Virus record (IMG/VR): IMGVR_UViG_3300043427_001374
Coordinates: 1 to 34,828 of that record
Length of the DNA: 34,828 bases
Origin: a virus
Reading direction: 5' to 3' (one strand)
Shown: positions 29,147 through 34,828 of the stretch, piece by piece
How the letters are laid out: each line of letters starts with the position of its first letter
Numbering within the stretch: the first letter of the stretch is position 1
Program-made: the position numbers and the translations under genes
The notes under the pieces: generated by a model
Told to the model about the DNA's origin: nothing
Seen by the model: the letters and a program-made list of their open reading frames with translations, nothing else
Databases searched by the model: none

Positions 29147-29923
29147 TTACCCCTGATGGGTAGAAGTAAGGAAAGAGCGACGGACAGCGGCAATGCGCTC
29201 GTCCATCGAGGCCACGCGGGGGGCGTCAGGGGCGTCGTTCGCTCGCGTGTCCGTGGACGAGGCGGGAACGGGGGCCGGAATTGCGGCGTCCGCGTATGCC
29301 CCAAGGATAACGCCCCGCAGTTCGGCGGGCAAGGCCTCTAGCGCAAGTCGGGCGGCAATCACCAGCAACTCGTCATCGGACCGCTCGGCGGGAGCCTCGG
29401 CCTCTTGACGCGCCCCAAGGATGTCGGCCCCTGGCACCGCTGGCATCGGCGTAATGCTGACCTCGCGGAGTTCAATCTCCGTGAAGCGTTCCACGCGCTG
29501 CCCCTCTACCGTCACGGCCTCGGACTGACGCGGCACGAAGCCGACGCTAAAGCCCGTGGACGCCTCGGACGCCAGTACCGCCTTGACATACTCCAATGCC
29601 GCCCGACCCTCGGCGGTATCAAAGACATCGGCAGTCATCACGAGCGCATCGCCGACTTCCTCAAGGGACCGCACTACGCCAACGTGAGCGCGGGTCGAGC
29701 GTTCGTGATCCATCAGCAGCGGGAGCTTGCCCGCCTTGACGCGGGTATCGATGGACCGCTTGGCGCACCCACGGGCGAACATCGTCCCGTAGCTGTCCAC
29801 CACATCGTAGGTCAGGGCGATGCCGGACACGCGCCCCGCGATTCCGGCGGGCAGTTCGGTCTCGGCGCGGACCTCAAGGGTCGCGTCCGAGAGGTGGTAT
29901 CGCTTTTCGGCGAGGGTTTTCAT
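29147..29923 (-). CDS. prohead protease (HK97 gp4-like, U35)
   Basis: The 258-residue serine protease shows the family active-site region LLMDHERST (His73) and STGFSVGF (Ser126 probable nucleophile), followed by ELREVSITPMPAVPGA (151-166). It processes the capsid delta domain during maturation. The C-terminal 90 residues are extended and acidic/Pro-Ala-rich. It lies seven bases before the capsid gene, the usual order. Confidence 0.95.
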   Translation of the reverse strand: MKTLAEKRYHLSDATLEVRAETELPAGIAGRVSGIALTYDVVDSYGTMFARGCAKRSIDTRVKAGKLPLLMDHERSTRAHVGVVRSLEEVGDALVMTADVFDTAEGRAALEYVKAVLASEASTGFSVGFVPRQSEAVTVEGQRVERFTEIELREVSITPMPAVPGADILGARQEAEAPAERSDDELLVIAARLALEALPAELRGVILGAYADAAIPAPVPASSTDTRANDAPDAPRVASMDERIAAVRRSFLTSTHQG

Positions 29924-29927
29924 ACGG

Positions 29928-30260
29928 CTATTCTCCGGCCCATTGGTGGGGCATTAGGGATGCGGCAAGGTCAGGCTCGGCGGCGGCGAAGGCGTCCCAC
30001 CGGAAGGGGGCGGGACTTGGGTCATAGACCACCACGGCACTCGTGGCCCACGAGGGCAGGGGCGACTCGATGACGCCCGACAACCCTTCGCCGCTTGGCT
30101 GCGGATTGGTCAGGTCGCCGTTCGGGAACACGACGGTCTGTGGCTCGTGCCACGGCGCGAGGTGGACGTAGGCCAGCCCGTCGATGACACCGAGCAGGAC
30201 GAAACCCGCTTCCTCGGTCAAGGCGTCGGGCGCGATGGTGACGATCCGTGAGCTATGCAT
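29928..30260 (-). CDS. small hypothetical protein of the head block
   Basis: The 110-residue protein (SSRIVTIAPDALTEEAGFVL and so on) starts at ATG 30260, overlapping the fibre gene stop as TAATG. It is mixed alpha/beta, with no family recognised. It lies directly before the prohead protease gene, so it may be a minor head component. Confidence 0.65.
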   Translation of the reverse strand: MHSSRIVTIAPDALTEEAGFVLLGVIDGLAYVHLAPWHEPQTVVFPNGDLTNPQPSGEGLSGVIESPLPSWATSAVVVYDPSPAPFRWDAFAAAEPDLAASLMPHQWAGE

Positions 30261-31402
30261 TAGACGACCCCCGCGAGTTGGCGCATCGTGTCGCGGGACT
30301 GCTCGCCCTGCGCGATGGCAACGTGAGTGAACCCGAACTGACCAAAAGCACTTGAAATGCCGTAGGAATTCAGATTGACACGCTGATCTGACCAAGCCGC
30401 CGCGAGTGCTTGCGGCGTCGAGGTAACAGAGTTGGTTTCCGTTCCACCGTTTTGCGTAAGGCTGATTGCCGCCGCGCCAGTACCCAAGAGCCGGGCGCGG
30501 ATTTCTACCAAATCATTACGCACAATGGCGGCGGCAGACACAGACGCAGAGGTCAAAGTTGCCGGATCGTGAAATGCCGCATAGTTTGCTGAAGTCGGCT
30601 TGCTAATGCCAAACGACGGGTCGGTAAGTGATGCGGCGGTGATGGAAAGAAGTGCGGTCTCTGCTTTTCCTGTTCCAGACGGGTTTGATAACTCCACGCC
30701 CCGCACATAGACGGTCATCGCCTGCGGTGCGGCGGTAAACGGAAAATAGAGCGAGTCCGCGTTGCGCGTGACCGTGCTGCCTTCGGTCTTGATGTACGAG
30801 GACGGCACCACCGCGTTCTCCGCCTGTGCGCCCCACGCAATCGTCGTGCCTACTCCCGCCGCTTGGTCTGCATAGATTCGGATGCGGTTCGAGTTCGCCG
30901 CCACGATGCCATCGCACGCGAGGAGGATGCGATACCACCCGTCACGGAAAGACTCAATCGGGTACTGTGTTCCAGCACCGCTGACCGTCGCGTTAAAACT
31001 CGGCACGGTGCCGGTCCAATCAATCGAGACCAGATACCGCCACGCGCCAGCCGTCACGTCGCGAAGCCCGAACGACGTTTGCGAGGCGGTTCCCCGTTTG
31101 AAGTAAACACTAATCGCCTTCGTCCCGTCTCCCGTGAACGTACAGATGCGCTCGCTGTAGCCTGCCGTTGCCGAGGCGGTCAGCGTGTCCGCCGTCACCG
31201 TGCCGTCTGGTGCCGTCGTGGTATTCGCTGTCACGCTCTGCGAGACTTGCGTCCACGTATCGAACTCCTCCGACCGAATGCAGAGGTTCGTGCGCTGCGG
31301 CTCAAGCAAGAGCGTTGGGATTGCTTGCGTCTGTCCGGTCGGGATGACGTAATGCGCCGTTCGCGCCACGCCCGTTGCCGCCGTCGTTACCTGTAGGGTC
31401 AT
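30260..31402 (-). CDS. fibre/carbohydrate-binding-like virion protein
   Basis: The 380-residue, beta-rich protein contains LLLEPQRTNLCIRSEEF (32-48) and TAPDGTVTADTLTASAT, motifs that recur in tail fibre and structural proteins of many phages, followed by jelly-roll-like strands (SFGLRDVTAGAWRYLVSIDW). It is probably a surface-exposed fibre or glycan-binding protein. It is four bases from its neighbour and lies in the head block, not in the tail block. Confidence 0.72.
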   Translation of the reverse strand: MTLQVTTAATGVARTAHYVIPTGQTQAIPTLLLEPQRTNLCIRSEEFDTWTQVSQSVTANTTTAPDGTVTADTLTASATAGYSERICTFTGDGTKAISVYFKRGTASQTSFGLRDVTAGAWRYLVSIDWTGTVPSFNATVSGAGTQYPIESFRDGWYRILLACDGIVAANSNRIRIYADQAAGVGTTIAWGAQAENAVVPSSYIKTEGSTVTRNADSLYFPFTAAPQAMTVYVRGVELSNPSGTGKAETALLSITAASLTDPSFGISKPTSANYAAFHDPATLTSASVSAAAIVRNDLVEIRARLLGTGAAAISLTQNGGTETNSVTSTPQALAAAWSDQRVNLNSYGISSAFGQFGFTHVAIAQGEQSRDTMRQLAGVV

Positions 31403-31405
31403 CGG

Positions 31406-31735
31406 TTAGCTCCACGCAGGGCGAACGACCGCCGTCGGTTCGACGCCATCGCTCGGAAAGATATCGACCGTCGCATTGCTGTACGTCACGCGGAACCGGA
31501 GCGCGTACGATCCCGCCGCCCACGCCGCACGGGTCGCCGCCGGAATCTCGACCACACCGCTCGTCGCGGGGGCCACCACCGTGCAGCTCACCGTGCTAAC
31601 CACGTTGGTCGCCACGTTCCGCACCAACGCCTGCACCGTTGCGCCCGTCAAGTTCTGGACCGCGCCGTCCGTCTGGAGGGTCGCCGTAATCGGACCCGCC
31701 GTGTCGCCATAAACCCACACCGCTTGCTCTGCCAC
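31406..31735 (-). CDS. BppU-like/Ig-like baseplate or spike adaptor protein
   Basis: The 109-residue protein begins VWVYGDTAGPITATLQTDG, the beginning of the phage BppU-like N-terminal Ig-like domain (GDxxPxxxxxLxxxxGxPxxL), and ends with a beta strand VDIFPSDG. Such domains attach receptor-binding proteins to virions. It sits one base after the repeat protein gene and three bases before the fibre gene. Confidence 0.72.
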   Translation of the reverse strand: MAEQAVWVYGDTAGPITATLQTDGAVQNLTGATVQALVRNVATNVVSTVSCTVVAPATSGVVEIPAATRAAWAAGSYALRFRVTYSNATVDIFPSDGVEPTAVVRPAWS

Positions 31736-31736
31736 G

Positions 31737-32753
31737 CTACACCTCCACCGCTACCGTATGGTCCGCACCCGACACGGACGCCCCGTGCCGCGCTATTGCC
31801 ACCCCCACCTCGTGCGAGGGAATCACCACCGCCACGCCGTGCAACGCCCCCGCCACCGCCGCCGTATGACGGGCAAAGGCCAGCGTGACCGCCAATGGCC
31901 CCTCACCCGCCACGCCAGGCTCGCCAGCAAACCCGTTCGCCGACAGCGTGCCGCTCGAAAGATAGCCAACCGCTTGACGCCGGACCACGCCAGCCGCCGA
32001 GGTGAACGTGCCGGACCCGCTATAACTTGCCGTGCCGTTCTGCGTCGCACCCGCCACCCCGCCCGTCGCCGCAAGGGTTCCGGTGCCGTCATAGCTGACC
32101 GACGGACGGCGCGTGACCGTTGCGCTTGCCGCAAGGCTGCCCGTTCCGCTGTAGCTCGCCACCCCCGTCACGATCCGACGGGCCGTGCTTGCCAAGGTGC
32201 CGGACCCCGCGAAGGCGACCGAGGCGACCTTGATGGCAAGGGCCGTTGCCGAGAGCGTGCCGTTGCCCGCATACGCCACCGCCTCGGATTGGATGAGGCG
32301 CGAAGTCGCGGCAAGCGTTCCCGTCCCGCTATAGCTTGCCGTGCGGCGGCGAATGACTGCCGCCGTTGCCGCAAGCGATCCCGTGCCGCTGTAGCTAACG
32401 GCTTCCGCAAGGATGAGGCGGCTCGTGCTTGCGAGCGTACCGGACCCGCTATAACTGGCGGTCGCGTTGACCGTCACACCGCCCGGCACCACGGTTGCCG
32501 TCGAGGATAGTGTGCCGGACCCGCTGTAGCTCGCCGTCGCCACACGAATGACCCGTGCGGTCGTGGCAAGCGTGCCTACACCGCTATAACTGACGGCCTC
32601 CGATTGGATGAGCGCGGCGGTACTCGAAAGCGTCCCGCTCCCGCTAAAGCTTGCCGTGGCATTGACGGTGGCGGCACCGCCGGGGGCGCGTGCGTCAAAG
32701 CGGTTGGAGCCATAGACTCCAACGCGCCGGACACTCGCGTTGCCACGGGCCAT
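31737..32753 (-). CDS. repeat-rich surface protein with SGSGTL-type repeats
   Basis: The 338 residues contain twelve copies of an about 22-residue unit with the core [FY][SA]G[SVTN]GTL.[AS][TS][AS], for example YSGSGTLSSTA and YSGTGSLAATA. A C-terminal region without repeats follows (AVTLAFARHTAAVAGALHGV). The repeats predict a beta-solenoid or fibrous stalk. Its place among fibre-like genes suggests virion surface display. The repeats are degenerate at DNA level. Confidence 0.75.
   Translation of the reverse strand: MARGNASVRRVGVYGSNRFDARAPGGAATVNATASFSGSGTLSSTAALIQSEAVSYSGVGTLATTARVIRVATASYSGSGTLSSTATVVPGGVTVNATASYSGSGTLASTSRLILAEAVSYSGTGSLAATAAVIRRRTASYSGTGTLAATSRLIQSEAVAYAGNGTLSATALAIKVASVAFAGSGTLASTARRIVTGVASYSGTGSLAASATVTRRPSVSYDGTGTLAATGGVAGATQNGTASYSGSGTFTSAAGVVRRQAVGYLSSGTLSANGFAGEPGVAGEGPLAVTLAFARHTAAVAGALHGVAVVIPSHEVGVAIARHGASVSGADHTVAVEV
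31935..32670 (-). repeat. twelve coding repeats of about 66 bases
   Basis: This tract encodes the twelve SGSGTL-type units of the protein at 31737-32753. Units are 66-78 bases with the conserved core encoding SGSGTL; the codons vary between copies. The plus-strand pattern of repeated CCGCTATAGCT-like words reflects this. Confidence 0.85.
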
Positions 32754-32759
32754 CGGGCG

Positions 32760-33005
32760 TTAGTCCGGCGTGGCGATGCTAACGTCGGACGCCGACACGT
32801 TGAGGAGCGCAGCGAGCGCGGCACACAACTCGTCATTGCCCCACTTCGGGTCGGACAGCGATCCCGTGCCGTCGGTCAGGTGGGCAATGCCCCCGCGCCC
32901 GATGTCCTCGTTGGCGATGGCGTCGAACACGTTGTAGCTGTACTCGACCCGCACGTTGTCGGTGGCGAGCTTGGGGTCGATAGCGTACTGGCGAATGAAG
33001 ATCAT
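32760..33005 (-). CDS. small acidic hypothetical protein
   Basis: The 81-residue protein (FIRQYAIDPKLATDNVRVEY, GGIAHLTDGTGSL) is acidic and follows the LamG gene. It may be an adaptor of the surface module; no family is recognised. Confidence 0.65.
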   Translation of the reverse strand: MIFIRQYAIDPKLATDNVRVEYSYNVFDAIANEDIGRGGIAHLTDGTGSLSDPKWGNDELCAALAALLNVSASDVSIATPD

Positions 33006-33012
33006 AGGTCGG

Positions 33013-33693
33013 TTATTGGTAGGTCGAACGCCAAGGGGGTTCCTCGCCCTGCTGGAACGCGCTTGGCGAGATGGTCAGGTTGTTGCCGTTGCCGGATTCG
33101 TCGATGCACGCGCCCGTGCCAGCGGCTGTCGTGTTGAAGTTAAGACCAAAGTAGCGTCCCTTGACGCCAGGATACTGCACACGCGGGTCCATCAACAAGC
33201 GTACGTCCTGCGGCGGCACAACGATATCAGGAAGAATCTGAAAGTCGAAAAGGAAAAATCCGTTTCCGTTGCCAATGGCGTTTGGGTTCCAAGTAGTCGT
33301 GCAAGACGGGGCTGCCGTCAGGTCGCGAGTCACGCTTCCTAATACGGTGTGCAATGCGCCATCGACGTACCCACGGATAACATTTGCCGCGTCATCAAAC
33401 GTCACAAGATAATGATGCCACCGCCCGTCACGATGCGGCGATGGGTTAATCGCGGCGTAGCTGGTATTTCCTGCGGTATCGGCAATGTTGAGCTGAAACG
33501 ACAATGAACCGAACCCGCACCGCCATCCTTGACGTTGCACGTTTGCCGTCGAGGTGTGGCGAATAATATCCGTCGAAGGCGCACCCCCGATGAGCTTGGC
33601 CCAAATTGCCACGGTCAACGCCGTGGTGCAGTTCAGCCCCGTTACGTTCGTGGTGCTTCCACCCACGCCAGTATTACGAACGAGGCTCGGCAC
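33013..33693 (-). CDS. LamG/concanavalin-like lectin domain protein
   Basis: The 226 residues form one laminin G/jelly-roll-like domain with the hallmark DGRWHHYLVTFDDAANVI followed by GYVDGAL, and a C-terminal KGRYFGLNFN. Such domains bind glycans and are common on phage surfaces, where they can promote host or mucin attachment. Its DNA is somewhat less GC-rich than its neighbours, and it lies in the head block. Confidence 0.8.
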   Translation of the reverse strand: MPSLVRNTGVGGSTTNVTGLNCTTALTVAIWAKLIGGAPSTDIIRHTSTANVQRQGWRCGFGSLSFQLNIADTAGNTSYAAINPSPHRDGRWHHYLVTFDDAANVIRGYVDGALHTVLGSVTRDLTAAPSCTTTWNPNAIGNGNGFFLFDFQILPDIVVPPQDVRLLMDPRVQYPGVKGRYFGLNFNTTAAGTGACIDESGNGNNLTISPSAFQQGEEPPWRSTYQ

Positions 33694-33694
33694 C

Positions 33695-34162
33695 TTACTG
33701 CGCTTCCATCGTGACGGGGACGACCTGTAGGTCGAAGTTGCTCGCGGTCGCGTTCAATGCCTGGCCCGTCGCGTTCCACACCAAGAACGAGTATTTTGCG
33801 GACAGGTCATAGACCAAAAACGACTTGAAGTAACTTGCGTTTGTGGCGCTGGATACGATGATACTTCCCACCTGCTCGGCGTTCGACGGTTCGCTTGCCA
33901 CCGCCGCGTCCGTCGTGCCGAGGTTGGAGTCGGACAGGTCAGGCGTGCCGTTGGATCGCCGGATGAGGTAGAGCTTAATCGGCGTATTGGCGGTCGGAGC
34001 CGTGCCGCCCGTGGTCACTTCCAAGTACACCATCGCGGCGGGGGCGCGGACGGTCGTGTTGTCGATGACCGCCGAGATGCGCCCCGCGCCGTTCGCCAAC
34101 GACGTCAGGGTAATTGTTGGCGAGACAATGGTGCCGAACGTGGCGAGCGTTTGGCTAGGCAC
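33695..34162 (-). CDS. structural protein, probable virion surface component
   Basis: The 155-residue beta-rich protein (ISPTITLTSLANGAGRISAV, YLEVTTGGTAPTANTPIKLY) resembles proteins encoded near phage tail and fibre genes, with no defined role. It overlaps neither neighbour but lies one base from each. It may be an adaptor of the LamG protein. Confidence 0.65.
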   Translation of the reverse strand: MPSQTLATFGTIVSPTITLTSLANGAGRISAVIDNTTVRAPAAMVYLEVTTGGTAPTANTPIKLYLIRRSNGTPDLSDSNLGTTDAAVASEPSNAEQVGSIIVSSATNASYFKSFLVYDLSAKYSFLVWNATGQALNATASNFDLQVVPVTMEAQ

Positions 34163-34163
34163 G

Positions 34164-34559
34164 TTAGGCCACCGTGAAGGTCAGGTTGCTCGACGCGAAC
34201 TGGATGCTATCGCCCGACGAATAGCTGATGTTGCCGCCCGTCGGGGCCTTGAGGATGGACAGCGCGTTGCCAGAGGTCAGCGAGTCAAAGATGCCGTTTG
34301 CCACGATGGTGGCAATCGTTCCGGTGAGCGGCCCGAACGTCACGGCGGTGCTATTCGTGATGACGCCGTTGGACGGCGCACCGAACGTAATCGCCTGGCG
34401 TGCATAGCCCGTTGCCGCGCACTCGGTTCCGGTCCCCGCCTCGGCATCGCTCACCGCCGTGAAGAGCGCGAGATAGACGGTGGTCGGCGAGGTGGTCGAG
34501 GTGTTGCGGAAGAAGTGGTTGCAGATTGCGTTCTCGGCGTAGTTGCTAAAGTCAGCCAT
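34164..34559 (-). CDS. virion structural protein (gp80-like)
   Basis: The 131 residues match the family beginning [ML].FS.Y.EN...HFF followed by PTTVYLALFTAVSDA and YARQAITFG (the gp80-like tail/head fibre family). Such proteins are minor virion components often encoded beside the portal or capsid genes. It starts 26 bases after the portal-MuF stop. Confidence 0.75.
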   Translation of the reverse strand: MADFSNYAENAICNHFFRNTSTTSPTTVYLALFTAVSDAEAGTGTECAATGYARQAITFGAPSNGVITNSTAVTFGPLTGTIATIVANGIFDSLTSGNALSILKAPTGGNISYSSGDSIQFASSNLTFTVA

Positions 34560-34585
34560 TGGTCAGGTCTCTGGTTAGGTTTGGG

Positions 34586-34828
34586 TCAATCGTCGGTATA
34601 GAAGCCAAGCACGCAGCGGCAGTTGATGACATCGGCGGCATCGCCGGACGGGTCGCCGGGGTACTGGAGGGTCGCGCCGGACTCGCCGACGTACCCGAAG
34701 TCAATCGGCACCACGCCCTGTCCCATCGCGGCAACGTGCGCCTCGCGGGTCTTGGCGTCGCCGAACGCGATCCACTCCTTGCGGGTGTAGATGCCCATCT
34801 CGTTCGCCTGGCCCCACGCCCCAAGGTT
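34586..34828 (-). CDS. portal-MuF fusion, C-terminal part (junction copy)
   Basis: This is the C-terminal end of the gene that starts at 2146 and runs off the left edge. Bases 34702-34828 repeat 1-127, and the unique part 34701-34586 adds the last 38 codons and the stop. It carries the MuF motifs FGDAKTREAHVAAMGQG and DVINCRCVLGFYTDD. Counted once across the circle, the gene is 2262 bases. Confidence 0.93.
   Translation of the reverse strand, partial: NLGAWGQANEMGIYTRKEWIAFGDAKTREAHVAAMGQGVVPIDFGYVGESGATLQYPGDPSGDAADVINCRCVLGFYTDD
34702..34828. repeat. terminal direct repeat (right copy)
   Basis: Identical to 1-127; see the left copy. One of the two should be removed when the genome is circularised. 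Confidence 0.95.

Noticed and set aside
27826-29163. 445-codon open frame on the plus strand opposite the capsid gene
   Set aside because: GC-rich codon use on the minus strand leaves long antisense frames open. The capsid gene has full homology features and the antisense product has low-complexity Arg/His/Gly content.
31935-32670. Periodic repeats that could suggest a CRISPR array
   Set aside because: The repeats keep one reading frame, differ at synonymous positions and encode a regular protein motif, with no unique spacers of constant length.
1-34828. tRNA genes, integrase, attachment sites, lysogeny repressor
   Set aside because: I looked for cloverleaf-type stems with anticodon context, tyrosine or serine recombinase motifs and CI-like genes, and saw none. 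This was by eye, so a weak tRNA could be missed.

Overview
The window reads as the complete genome of one tailed, siphovirus-like bacteriophage. Its first 127 bases (1-127) are repeated exactly as its last 127 (34702-34828). This is what an assembler leaves when a circular or circularly permuted molecule is cut open at an arbitrary point, so the unique genome is about 34.7 kb. The cut falls inside the portal gene, which reads off the left edge and finishes at the right end. The DNA is GC-rich. Every gene I can support lies on the minus strand, so transcription runs from high to low coordinates. I see no integrase, no CI-like repressor, no tRNA and no DNA polymerase, which suggests an obligately lytic phage using the replication machinery of an unidentified high-GC bacterium.

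In the direction of transcription, a head/packaging block begins with the small terminase (3671), large terminase and a portal-MuF fusion, and continues across the junction. It holds virion-surface or fibre-like genes (34559-29928), the prohead protease and major capsid protein (29923-27790), and a glycosyltransferase overlapping the capsid gene. Next come head-tail connectors and neck proteins (26591-23965), the tail tube protein, a tail assembly chaperone pair joined by a canonical -1 frameshift site, a short tape measure, a distal-tail-like protein and a 1148-residue tail hub/fibre (24465-16630). A GT4-type glycosyltransferase and a methyltransferase follow (16607-14851), then a lysis cassette (14851-13761), a phosphoesterase, small zinc and winged-helix proteins, and an ImmA/IrrE-like metallopeptidase (13754-11800).

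A hairpin followed by a promoter-like sequence (11728-11661) marks a probable boundary. Below it lies an early region: a replication-initiator-like gene, a small gene of unknown function, and a TET-associated-type glycosyltransferase (10728-9841). After these come many small genes, an OB-fold-like protein, HNH and PD-(D/E)XK-type nucleases, helix-turn-helix proteins, and a tight chain of tiny genes including four single-pass membrane microproteins (5675-3749). Three intergenic sites share a TTGACA promoter and a nearly identical leader ending in the ribosome binding site (5684-5751, 9482-9541, 9759-9824), so they probably form a co-regulated set.

The most notable theme is glycosylation. Three unrelated glycosyltransferases sit in three different contexts: the capsid gene, the tail/lysis border and the replication operon. 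Also notable are fibre-like genes, one with twelve SGSGTL-type repeats, placed inside the head block, and an extremely acidic Ser/Asp/Glu linker in the portal-MuF protein. Functions are assigned from motifs and gene order; no database search was possible.
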